A stretch of DNA of 33,936 nucleotides, taken from CAWKGV01 sp963849305. Its GTDB lineage: Bacteria > Pseudomonadota > Alphaproteobacteria > Acetobacterales > Acetobacteraceae. The stretch covers positions 1-33,936 of the forward strand of contig CAWKGV010000017.1 in assembly GCA_963849305.1 (NCBI GenBank). Direction: 5' to 3'. Numbering within the stretch: the first letter of the stretch is position 1; the number at the start of each line of letters is the position of its first letter. Below, piece after piece: positions 1 through 6,183 of the stretch. A model generated the notes under the pieces. That model saw nothing but the letters and a program-made list of their open reading frames with translations, did not search any database and was not told the origin of the DNA. Position numbers and translations under genes: made by a program.

Positions 1-317
1 TGAAAACCCGCACGCTGACCAACCTCTACAACACAAGAGGCACCCCGGCCGGCACCTGGCTCGACAATCTCCACCGGGCGCTCGATGAAGCCGTCGCCGC
101 CGCCTATGGCTGGCCCGCCGATCTATCGGACGACGAAATACTCGCTCGTCTCTTGGCCCTGAATCACGAGCGCAGCGCCATCACCAGCGCGGCGGAACGC
201 AGGTCGTCACATCGAGCCAGATTCGTTAGCACCGCGAGTCACTCATCGAGCCCTCCAACCACGGCGATGGCCTCGACATCGCGATCAATGCAGCACTCGA
301 ATGACGACCAGCTCTAG
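1..317 (+). CDS. DNA methyltransferase, C-terminal end (partial)
   Basis: The gene is cut by the window edge and its start is missing. The frame beginning at base 3 reads KTRTLTNLYN, then WLDNLHRALDEAVAAAYGWP and DEILARLLALNHER. From memory this is the usual last 60 residues of large single-chain SAM-dependent DNA methyltransferases of the type IIL/YeeA kind, which methylate adenine in DNA and often carry a restriction domain. After NHERSA (about base 182) the reading continues for some 45 residues, rich in Ser, Thr and Arg, to a TAG at 315-317. That tail does not look like the family and overlaps the antisense parE remnant, so the natural stop was probably lost or shifted near base 190. The family call is fairly sure; whether the gene is active cannot be judged from this end. 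Confidence 0.7.
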   Translation, partial: KTRTLTNLYNTRGTPAGTWLDNLHRALDEAVAAAYGWPADLSDDEILARLLALNHERSAITSAAERRSSHRARFVSTASHSSSPPTTAMASTSRSMQHSNDDQL

Positions 318-564
318 CGGCCTAACCAAGTAGTAAGCCACGTAGTTGTGCTTGATAACGATCCGAAGACCGGGCCGAACATGACCTCGGGATGCGCCGG
401 CTTCCGGAAAATCAAGCTGCCTACGCAGTCGAGCTAGCTAATATATCGCTTACAACGCGGCGCGAGATGGCTGCCGACGTTTCGGCCTGGAGATAGGCGG
501 TAATCTCAGCGAGGTCGGCACGAGCGCGCGCCGTCGGACGGAGCGAGCGCGCTTGGCCGATAAT
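239..564 (-). pseudogene. parE: ParE/RelE-family toxin, broken by frameshifts
   Basis: Toxin of a type II toxin-antitoxin pair; ParE-family proteins poison gyrase or act as RelE-like toxins. Three frames must be joined to read it. First comes RARADLAEITAYLQAETS followed by SDILA, which is the typical N-terminal helix pair. The next frame gives DFPEAGASRGHVRPGLR, then YVAYYLVRPLELVVIRVLH, the usual beta-sheet ending in RVLH. The third frame gives DRDVEAIAVVGGLDE and a stop at 239-241. The first break coincides with a 4-bp tandem duplication, TAGCTAGC (431-438); removing one TAGC restores DILARLRRQLDFPEAG. The second break is at the RVLH codons near 289, where TGA follows directly. The exact start is uncertain (the frame opens near 564), and it overlaps the end of parD. 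Inferred to be an inactive toxin beside an intact antitoxin. Confidence 0.72.
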
Positions 565-812
565 CGCCTCCCTGCCTCCATGATGTCGTCAATGTCGGCT
601 GCTACCAACCGGCCGGCCACCACATCCGCCATGCCCTCGTCGATATCCCGCCGCAGCGCCGGGAGCCGGCGGCGGCGCTCTTCGGCTTTGACCTGCCAGT
701 CCCTCAGCGCCTCGCGGATCAGTTCGCTGGTTGATGCGTACTCACCGGCTTCGACCGCGCGCTTCACCAAAGCGGCAAGGTCATCGGGCAGCGTGATTGT
801 CATACCATTCAT
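450..812 (-). CDS. parD: ParD-type antitoxin (ribbon-helix-helix)
   Basis: Antitoxin that binds and neutralises the cognate ParE toxin and represses its own operon. The N-terminus reads MNGMTITLPDDLAALVKRAV, then EYASTSELIREALRDW, the classic ribbon-helix-helix strand and helices of ParD/CopG proteins (about residues 4-45). A charged toxin-binding tail follows to about residue 90. The start at 812 was chosen for GAGGG eight bases upstream; ATG at 803 and 827 are alternatives. The reading frame continues for some 35 further basic residues to a TAA at 450-452. That is longer than the usual 80-95 residues, and the extension covers the start of the broken parE, so the natural stop may have been lost when the toxin gene decayed. 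It lies 23 bp downstream of the TlpA-like gene on the same strand. Confidence 0.75.
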   Translation of the reverse strand: MNGMTITLPDDLAALVKRAVEAGEYASTSELIREALRDWQVKAEERRRRLPALRRDIDEGMADVVAGRLVAADIDDIMEAGRRLSAKRARSVRRRALVPTSLRLPPISRPKRRQPSRAAL

Positions 813-835
813 ATCATAGGCCCTCATACTCGACT

Positions 836-1390
836 TTAGCCCGAGCCACCACCCGCCAACTTCCTCACGATCTCCACCACCGCCGGCGCGCCCCAATCGA
901 CGCTCCCTTCAGCCATAGCGCGCTCCATCCCTGCCCGATCGATTACATACGTCGTCGGGATGCCGCGCGCGCCGAACGCGCGCGTTAACGCGCCCTCCGG
1001 GTCCAGCAGCACTGGCAACCCCCCGATATCGTGGGCCTTGAAGAACGCCTGCACCGCCGCCGCGCCGCCGTGGTCAGACGAGATCGGCAGCACCGCGGTG
1101 CCCTCCCCCGCCACCGCCTTCGCCAGCGCGGCAAGCGAGGGCAGCTCGGCCACGCACGGCGCGCACCACGTTGCCCACAAGTTCACCACCAAGCCTTGGC
1201 CGCGATAGTCGGCCAGCCGGTGCTCCGTCCCGTCCGGCCCCCTGAACGCCACCTCGGGCGGCGCTACCGGCGGGCTGACCGGCCTCAGCTTATCCGCGGT
1301 CTCGGCTGCCCTTGGTTTGCGCGGCGCCAGTGTGGCGGCTACGGTCCCGGCCGCCAGAACCCCCCGGCAAGTCACCACCATCACGGACAT
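836..1390 (-). CDS. TlpA-like thioredoxin-fold disulfide reductase
   Basis: Exported or membrane-tethered thiol-disulfide oxidoreductase of the TlpA/ResA/CcmG group, which reduces disulfides outside the cytoplasm, often for cytochrome c maturation. The active site is in LVVNLWATWCAPCVAELPSL (about residues 67-86), with the WCxxC redox pair followed by the typical E-L-P. The cis-proline motif is RGIPTTYVIDRAG (about residues 142-154). A short hydrophobic stretch at residues 3-21 could be a signal or anchor, but it is weak. The start at 1390 gives 184 residues; ATG at 1381 is an alternative. It is divergent from argH with only 7 bp between the chosen starts, so each promoter would lie inside the other gene or one start is misplaced. 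The family call is sure; the partner is unknown. Confidence 0.85.
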   Translation of the reverse strand: MSVMVVTCRGVLAAGTVAATLAPRKPRAAETADKLRPVSPPVAPPEVAFRGPDGTEHRLADYRGQGLVVNLWATWCAPCVAELPSLAALAKAVAGEGTAVLPISSDHGGAAAVQAFFKAHDIGGLPVLLDPEGALTRAFGARGIPTTYVIDRAGMERAMAEGSVDWGAPAVVEIVRKLAGGGSG

Positions 1391-1397
1391 CCTTACC

Positions 1398-2804
1398 TTG
1401 AGCGAGACGCCCGACCGGAGAAACGCGGACGCCAACCCCCAGTGGGGCGGCCGTTTCGCCGCCGGCCCATCCGTCGTCATGCAAGAGATCAACGCCTCGA
1501 TCGGCTGCGACCGCAAGCTCTGGCGCCAGGACATCACAGGATCGCTCGCGCACGCCGCGATGCTGGCGAAGGTCGGCATCATCGGCGCCGAGGATGAACA
1601 GGCGATCCGCAACGGTCTAGAGGCGATCGCCCACGAGATCGAACGCGGCGCCTTCCCGTTCTCCGGGGCGCTGGAAGACATCCACATGAACATCGAGGCC
1701 CGGCTCTCCGAGCGGATCGGCGAGCCGGGCCAGCGGCTGCACACCGCGCGCAGCCGCAACGACCAGGTGGCGACCGACTTTCGTCTGTGGGTACGCGAGG
1801 CGATCGAGGGGATCGCGGCGCAGCTCGCGGACCTGATGCGTGCTTTCGCCGAGCGCGCGGCGGCGCACGCGGCCGACCCGATGCCCGGCTTCACCCATTT
1901 GCAGACCGCGCAGCCGGTCACGTTCGGCCACCATCTGCTCGCCTATGTGGAAATGCTGGACCGCGATCGCGGCCGGCTGGCCGACTGCCGGCGCCGGCTG
2001 AACGAATGCCCGCTCGGCGCGGCGGCGCTGGCCGGCACCTCGTTCCCGATCGACCGCCAAATGACGGCGCGCGCCCTCGGTTTCGACCGGCCGGCGTCCA
2101 ATTCGCTCGACGCGGTCTCGGACCGGGACTTTGCCTTGGAGTTCCTGGGCGCCGCGGCGATCTCGGCGATGCATCTCTCGCGCTTCGCCGAGGAGGTCGT
2201 GATCTGGTGCAGCGCCCCATTCCGCTTCGTCCGGCTGTCCGATGCCTTCACCACCGGCAGCTCGATCATGCCCCAGAAGCGCAACCCCGATGCGGCCGAG
2301 CTGGTGCGCGCCAAGACCGGGCGCGTCACCGGCGCACTGGTTTCGTTGCTCACCGTGATGAAGGGGCTGCCGCTCGCCTATGCGAAGGACATGCAGGAAG
2401 ACAAGGAGCCGGTGTTCGCCGCCGCCGCGGCCTGGTCGCTATCGCTGGCCGCGACGGCGGGCATGGTGCGCGACATGAGCCCGGACACGGCGCGGATGCG
2501 CGAATGCGCGGGCGCGGGCTTCGCCACCGCGACCGATCTCGCCGACTGGCTGGTGCGCGTGTTGCGGCTGCCGTTCCGCCAGGCACATCACGCCACCGGC
2601 CGACTGGTGGCAATCGCGGAGGCCAGGGGAGTGGACCTCGCCGGGCTGACGCTCGCCGAGCTACGATCGGTCGAGCCCGGCATCACCGAGGACGTGTTCT
2701 CGGTGCTGAGCGTCGAGGCCTCGGTCGGCTCGCGCGTGAGCTTCGGCGGCACTGCGCCGGCCAACGTGGCGCGCGAGGCCGCGCGATGGCTGGCGACGCT
2801 ATGA
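1398..2804 (+). CDS. argH: Argininosuccinate lyase
   Basis: Last step of arginine synthesis: splits argininosuccinate into arginine and fumarate in the cytoplasm, as a tetramer. The N-terminal family motif WGGRF follows about 16 residues after the chosen start. The catalytic signature GSSIMPQKRNPDA (about residues 285-297) and the helix motif HTARSRNDQVATDF (about residues 114-127) are intact. The length of 468 residues fits the family. No ATG is available upstream of WGGRF. TTG at 1398 is the best start; TTG at 1317 or GTG at 1332 would add a non-family extension overlapping the divergent TlpA-like gene. The stop overlaps the ATG of the downstream lipoprotein gene (ATGA), so the two are translationally coupled. 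Identification is firm; only the start is uncertain. Confidence 0.95.
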   Translation: MSETPDRRNADANPQWGGRFAAGPSVVMQEINASIGCDRKLWRQDITGSLAHAAMLAKVGIIGAEDEQAIRNGLEAIAHEIERGAFPFSGALEDIHMNIEARLSERIGEPGQRLHTARSRNDQVATDFRLWVREAIEGIAAQLADLMRAFAERAAAHAADPMPGFTHLQTAQPVTFGHHLLAYVEMLDRDRGRLADCRRRLNECPLGAAALAGTSFPIDRQMTARALGFDRPASNSLDAVSDRDFALEFLGAAAISAMHLSRFAEEVVIWCSAPFRFVRLSDAFTTGSSIMPQKRNPDAAELVRAKTGRVTGALVSLLTVMKGLPLAYAKDMQEDKEPVFAAAAAWSLSLAATAGMVRDMSPDTARMRECAGAGFATATDLADWLVRVLRLPFRQAHHATGRLVAIAEARGVDLAGLTLAELRSVEPGITEDVFSVLSVEASVGSRVSFGGTAPANVAREAARWLATL

Positions 2805-2929
2805 GGGCGGCGCTGGTGCTCGCTCTGGTCGGGCCGCTGCTGCTTGCCGCCTGCGGCAAGAAGGGTCCGCCCTCGCCGCCCGGTCCGGCCGATCAGATTA
2901 CCTGGCCGCGAGTTTATCCCACGCATTGA
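2801..2929 (+). CDS. lptM: Small lipoprotein, LptM (YifL)-like
   Basis: A 42-residue lipoprotein precursor. A signal peptide (MRAALVLALVGPLLLAAC) ends in the lipobox LLAAC with the acceptor cysteine at residue 17, followed by GKKGPP and a proline-rich mature part of about 25 residues. In the known family, LptM helps the LptD lipopolysaccharide translocon fold at the outer membrane. The start overlaps the argH stop as ATGA, an arrangement commonly seen upstream of lysA in proteobacteria (argH-yifL-lysA). Here the link to lysA has been opened up by two repeated units and an insertion sequence. The lipobox and context make the call good in spite of the small size. Confidence 0.82.
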   Translation: MRAALVLALVGPLLLAACGKKGPPSPPGPADQITWPRVYPTH

Positions 2930-2999
2930 CGTCGCCAACCGGAGAAGCCCGGGCGAGTCCTCCCGCCCGGGCCGCCTCCGTTACCTCCTGACGACGACC

Positions 3000-3028
3000 T
3001 TGACCCGAACGGTCAAAGCCACCACAAT
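3000..3028 (+). promoter_or_regulatory. Sigma-70-like promoter of small-RNA copy A, with overlapping palindrome
   Basis: The -35 box TTGACC (3000-3005), a 17-bp spacer and the -10 box CACAAT (3023-3028) match the spacing of housekeeping promoters. The -35 box is the left arm of a perfect inverted repeat, TTGACC-N5-GGTCAA (3000-3016), a likely site for a repressor or activator. The same elements recur in copy B. Confidence 0.55.
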
Positions 3029-3059
3029 CCGTAACGGAAGCCACGCATGTTTGGGCATG

Positions 3060-3063
3060 CTAG
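3060..3063. repeat. Target-site duplication CTAG, left
   Basis: The CTAG directly outside the left inverted repeat matches the CTAG at 4516-4519. CTAG is the known palindromic target of IS1182-family elements. Confidence 0.85.
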
Positions 3064-4515
3064 CAGCCTGTCGGATTCAGCCTGCCGGCTGAGCCAATGA
3101 GCAAGCCGGCTGGGGTGTTCACGCCGCCTGCAGGCGGGCGATTCGCCTGCAGTTGTAGGCGAGCGCGGTCAGGGTCCACTCGGCGGCAACCTTTTGGATG
3201 CCGCGCAGGTGGAAGCGGACGAAGCCCATGGCGCTCTTGATGATGCCAAACACCGGTTCGATGGTCTGCTTGCGTCTTTTGTAGAGGTTCTTGGCATCTT
3301 CGGTCTCCAGCTTGGCTTTCATCGCCAGGCGCCAAGGCTCGGTGATCCGGCGCGGCGTGGTTTGCGGCGGCGGCGGACGGAAGTCGTAGGGCCGGTGCGG
3401 CTGGGTCCGCCCGATCGCCACCAATGGCTCGATGCCATGTGCGTGCAGGTCCGCCACCGCTGGGCCGCTGGCAAAACCGGTATCGGCCAGAACGATCTTG
3501 GGTAGGCCAATGGTTGTTTCCATTGCCAGGGTAGTCGCGGCAAAGCTCGGCGCATCGGCTGGGGTCGCGACCAGGTTGGTCGCCAGGATCAGTTGCGCAC
3601 CGTCGGCGCACACCACCGCCTGTGCGTTGTAGGCTTGGCGGTATTCATGCGCATCCGAGCGTCGCATCAGGGCGCTGTCCGGGTCCGTCAGGTTGCTTTG
3701 TCGCTCTGGTGGCGGCGTATCATCGGGCGGTTTCGGCGGCCGGCCGCGACGCCCGTTCTTGGCGTCATAGGCGGCCTTCTTGGCCTCATAAGCTGGGCGG
3801 GCGGCCTCAGCTTCGGCGCGTGCCTCGGCTTCCAGCCGCTCGCAGGCAGCATCGAGCTTCGCCTGGAGCGCGTTGCGCCGGGCCAGTTCTGCCGGCAACG
3901 CTTGCGGGTCGTGGTCCCCGGCGTCGGCCGCTTCGGCCTGCGCGGTCAGCGCGGCGATGTCAGCCGCCAGCTTGGCCCGCAATTCCTGCGCCCGGTCGTA
4001 GCGCACGGAGCGGATCTTCGAGGCATTGGCGTCGATCTTGGTCCCATCGATCGACACCGTGCCGAGCCGCAGCAGCCCACTCTCGCGCGCCAGCAGCAGC
4101 ACTTGCAGGAAGGCCGCCTCGAAGGCCGCTTTGTTCGAGCGTCGGAACACCGCGATCGTGTCGTGGTCGGGGTGCAGGTTGGCCGCCACGAAGCGAACCG
4201 CGATGTCACGGTAGGTTGCCCGCTCGATCCGCCGCGACGAGAAGATGCCGTTGGCGTAGCTGTAGATCAGCAGCGCCAGCATCAGCCGCGGGTGATACTG
4301 CGGCTTGCCGCACGCTCGCTCCGCCACTCGGAACGCCCCGAGCGGTACCCGCTCCACCGCGGCCACCACGAAGTGCGCAAGATCATCCTCCGGCAGCCAA
4401 GTCTTTAGGTCGGGCGGCAGCAGAAAGGCCTGGTCGCGGTTGAACGGCACAAAATTCGACATCCGCCGATTCTAGCCACCGATCGCGTGATCGGGTATCT
4501 CAATCCGACAGGCTG
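3064..4515. mobile_element. IS1182-like insertion sequence, 1452 bp, complete
   Basis: The ends are inverted repeats: the left end reads CAGCCTGTCGGATTCAG and the right end, read inwards, CAGCCTGTCGGATTGAG, 16 of 17 matching. A CTAG duplication flanks both ends. The single transposase gene lies on the minus strand and fills most of the element, and both ends and the gene look intact, so the insertion is probably recent. It sits inside copy A of the repeated small-RNA unit. Confidence 0.92.
3119..4462 (-). CDS. IS1182-family transposase
   Basis: DDE-type transposase that cuts and rejoins the element at its inverted repeats. The 447 residues show the usual IS1182 layout. The N-terminal DUF772-like region has FVPFNRDQAFLLPPDL near residue 4 and KPQYHPRLMLALLIYSYANG at about 52-71. 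Next comes TVSIDGTKIDANASK (about 137-151) with the first catalytic Asp, then a long Ala/Glu-rich coiled insert (about 160-240). LADTGFASG (about 330) holds the second Asp, and RRKQTIEPVFGIIKSAMGF (about 400) holds the catalytic Glu. All key regions are present and the frame is unbroken. The start at 4462 lies about 50 bp inside the right inverted repeat. No passenger gene is present. Confidence 0.93.
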   Translation of the reverse strand: MSNFVPFNRDQAFLLPPDLKTWLPEDDLAHFVVAAVERVPLGAFRVAERACGKPQYHPRLMLALLIYSYANGIFSSRRIERATYRDIAVRFVAANLHPDHDTIAVFRRSNKAAFEAAFLQVLLLARESGLLRLGTVSIDGTKIDANASKIRSVRYDRAQELRAKLAADIAALTAQAEAADAGDHDPQALPAELARRNALQAKLDAACERLEAEARAEAEAARPAYEAKKAAYDAKNGRRGRPPKPPDDTPPPERQSNLTDPDSALMRRSDAHEYRQAYNAQAVVCADGAQLILATNLVATPADAPSFAATTLAMETTIGLPKIVLADTGFASGPAVADLHAHGIEPLVAIGRTQPHRPYDFRPPPPQTTPRRITEPWRLAMKAKLETEDAKNLYKRRKQTIEPVFGIIKSAMGFVRFHLRGIQKVAAEWTLTALAYNCRRIARLQAA

Positions 4516-4519
4516 CTAG
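4516..4519. repeat. Target-site duplication CTAG, right
   Basis: Second copy of the CTAG duplicated on insertion. Joining the sequence before 3064 to the sequence after 4519 restores the small-RNA unit as it is in copy B. Confidence 0.85.
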
Positions 4520-4532
4520 CCTCCAGTTGATC

Positions 4533-4567
4533 GCCGGCCGGGACCGTCCCGGCCGGCATTTCATTTT
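4533..4567 (+). terminator. Rho-independent terminator of small-RNA copy A
   Basis: The perfect 11-bp stem GCCGGCCGGGA / TCCCGGCCGGC with the loop CCG is followed by ATTTCATTTT. It is now separated from its promoter by the IS. Confidence 0.8.
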
Positions 4568-4674
4568 GGCCGGATCAGTGCGGCTAAGGGGTTAACGGGG
4601 CTCTCCGGCCCAACCGCAGAAGCCTGAGCGAGTTGCCCCGCCCGGGCCGCTTTCGCTACTTCTTGACGACGATC

Positions 4675-4703
4675 TTGACCCGAATGGTTAACATCATCAC
4701 AAT
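4675..4703 (+). promoter_or_regulatory. Sigma-70-like promoter of small-RNA copy B, with overlapping palindrome
   Basis: The -35 box TTGACC (4675-4680), a 17-bp spacer and the -10 box CACAAT (4698-4703) are identical in boxes and spacing to copy A. The inverted repeat over the -35 box is TTGACC-N5-GGTTAA, one transition away from the perfect form in copy A. Conservation of both boxes and spacing between diverged copies supports function. Confidence 0.6.
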
Positions 4704-4708
4704 CCGTA

Positions 4709-4787
4709 ACGGAAGCCATGCATGAGCTACCATGCCAGCCTCCGTTGAACGCGGCCGGGCCTATTCCCGGCCGGCGGTTTCTTTTTG
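4709..4787 (+). ncRNA. Putative small RNA copy B (about 79 nt)
   Basis: Expected to start near 4709, six or seven bases after the -10 box. AACGGA (4708-4713) pairs with TCCGTT (4741-4746), enclosing the stem GCATG-AGCTAC-CATGC (4720-4735). A terminator hairpin, GGCCGGG / CCCGGCC (4753-4772), with a T-rich tail, follows. It could act as a free small RNA or, since lysA starts 56 bp after the T-tail, as a leader that limits readthrough into lysA. No lysine riboswitch features were seen. The tandem arrangement recalls the AbcR small RNAs of Rhizobiales, but no shared sequence is recognised. Confidence 0.6.
4751..4787 (+). terminator. Rho-independent terminator of small-RNA copy B
   Basis: The stem GGCCGGG / CCCGGCC around the loop CCTATT is followed by GGCGG and TTTCTTTTT. 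It ends 56 bp before the lysA start chosen here. Confidence 0.78.
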
Positions 4788-4842
4788 GCTGATCCACACG
4801 ACCATGGAGTTAATCACGACGCGATCCGGCATAGTGTCGGGC

Positions 4843-6183
4843 ATGACCTCCGATGCGCTCGCCCGAGCCGACAACGCCCCCGACCCGAACGCGGCTGAGC
4901 TGATCGCCGCCCGGCCGCATCTGGCGATGCACGCGATGGACGGGCTGCTGCTCGATGGCGTGCCGCTCCATGCCGTGGCCGACGCGCTCGGCACGCCGAG
5001 TTGGGTGTATTCCGCCACCGCCATACGCGACCGCTACGACGCGCTCGCGTTCGCGCTGGCCGAAGCCCGGCTCGACGCGCACATCCACTATGCGGTCAAG
5101 GCGAACGACCATTTGGCGGTGCTGCGTGTCCTCGCGCGAGCCGGCGCGGGGGCGGACGTGGTGAGCGAGGGCGAATTGCGGCGCGCCCGCGCGGCAGGCA
5201 TCGTCCCGGGCCGTATCGTCTTCTCCGGCGTCGGCAAGACCGAGCGCGAGCTGCTCCTCGCGCTCGCCGAGAACATCGCGCAGATCAATGTCGAAAGCGC
5301 CGAGGAACTGGAAACACTATCGGCGCTCGCGGTCGGGCTGGGGCGGACAGCGCGCGTCGCGTTGCGTGTCAACCCAAACGTGGATGCCGGCACGCACGAC
5401 AAAATCGCCACCGGCCGCGCGCGCGACAAGTTCGGCATCCCGCTCACTGACGCCGCCGCGCTGTATGCCCGGGCCGTCCGTCTGCCAGGCATCGCGCCGG
5501 TCGGCCTCGCGGCCCATATCGGCAGCCAGGTGCTCGCGCTCGCCCCCTATCGTCGCGCCTTCACGCGTCTCGCCGAACTCGCATGCACGCTGCGCGCCGC
5601 CGGTCTTGGGCTCGAAACGATCGACTGCGGCGGCGGGCTCGGCATCGGCTACCGCAACGAGCCCGCGCCCAGCCCGGCCGGGCTGAGCGGTGCGCTGCGC
5701 GCTGCGTTTCGCGACCTGGACGTGAGGCTGATCCTGGAACCGGGCCGCTGGCTGGTCGGGCCGGCCGGGCTGCTGCTCGCCTCCGTGGTGCTGGAAAAGC
5801 GCACCGATGCCGGCCGCTTCGTGGTGCTCGACGCGGCGATGAACGACCTGGTGCGCCCGGCAATGTACGCCGCCTGGCACGGGATCGTGCCGCTCTCGGC
5901 GAGCGACATGCTCCGGGCGTGCGAGCCCGCCGAGATCGTCGGCCCCGTGTGCGAGAGCGGCGACACGTTCGCGCGAAACCGTATGCTCCCGCCGCTCCGC
6001 CCGGACGCACGCGTGGCGATCCTCGATGCCGGCGCGTATGGTGCGGTGATGAGTTCCACCTATAACGCGCGTCCGCTCGCGGCGGCGGCGATGACCGAGG
6101 GCGGGCGTTGGAGCGTCATCCGCGATCGCCAGCCGGTCGAAGCGCTGTGGCAGGAGGAACGTGTCCCGGATTGGCTGGCATGA
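4843..6183 (+). CDS. lysA: Diaminopimelate decarboxylase
   Basis: PLP enzyme that decarboxylates meso-diaminopimelate to lysine, the last step of lysine synthesis. The PLP lysine is in IHYAVKANDH (Lys86). HIGSQ is near residue 225, the phosphate-binding glycines are in DCGGGLGIGY (about 260-269) and EPGRWLVG is near 300. CESGDTFA (about 370) carries the active-site cysteine of diaminopimelate decarboxylases. The length is 446 residues. The ATG at 4843 was chosen because the in-frame codons upstream run through the terminator of small-RNA copy B. Its stop overlaps the next start (ATGA at 6180-6183), coupling it to the DUF4175 gene. Neighbouring argH-lptM is the usual partner in this order. Confidence 0.95.
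   Translation: MTSDALARADNAPDPNAAELIAARPHLAMHAMDGLLLDGVPLHAVADALGTPSWVYSATAIRDRYDALAFALAEARLDAHIHYAVKANDHLAVLRVLARAGAGADVVSEGELRRARAAGIVPGRIVFSGVGKTERELLLALAENIAQINVESAEELETLSALAVGLGRTARVALRVNPNVDAGTHDKIATGRARDKFGIPLTDAAALYARAVRLPGIAPVGLAAHIGSQVLALAPYRRAFTRLAELACTLRAAGLGLETIDCGGGLGIGYRNEPAPSPAGLSGALRAAFRDLDVRLILEPGRWLVGPAGLLLASVVLEKRTDAGRFVVLDAAMNDLVRPAMYAAWHGIVPLSASDMLRACEPAEIVGPVCESGDTFARNRMLPPLRPDARVAILDAGAYGAVMSSTYNARPLAAAAMTEGGRWSVIRDRQPVEALWQEERVPDWLA

Larger units (their letters stand above)
3034..4567 (+). ncRNA. Putative small RNA copy A, interrupted by the IS (exons 3034-3063 and 4520-4567)
   Basis: Removing the IS and one CTAG gives a continuous unit of about 78 nt. It starts AACGGA about six bases after the -10 box and contains the stem GCATG-TTTGGG-CATGC (3045-3060). 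TCCAGTT follows and can pair with AACGGA with one bulge, and the unit ends in a perfect 11-bp terminator stem (4533-4557) with a T-rich tail. Copy B has the same stems and a different loop (AGCTAC). As it stands the IS lies at the 3' side of the stem-loop, so a full-length RNA cannot be made. No known family was recognised. Confidence 0.55.
2935..4794 (+). repeat. Two diverged tandem copies of a ~185 bp unit, the first split by an IS
   Basis: Copy A spans 2935-3063 plus 4520-4570; copy B spans 4610-4794. Both begin with CCAACCG and share the run CGCCCGGGCCGC, then TTGACGACGA, CTTGACCCGAA, CACAATCCGTAACGGAAGCC and a G/C-rich hairpin with a T-rich tail. Almost all differences before the stem-loop are C/T or A/G transitions, as expected from an old duplication. 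Reading frames exist on both strands, but none has a convincing start and ribosome site in both copies, so the unit looks like RNA genes with promoters rather than protein genes. Confidence 0.8.

Noticed and set aside
4709..4842. Lysine riboswitch before lysA
   Set aside because: The leader is far shorter than a lysine riboswitch and lacks its junction motifs; the same unit also occurs upstream as copy A.
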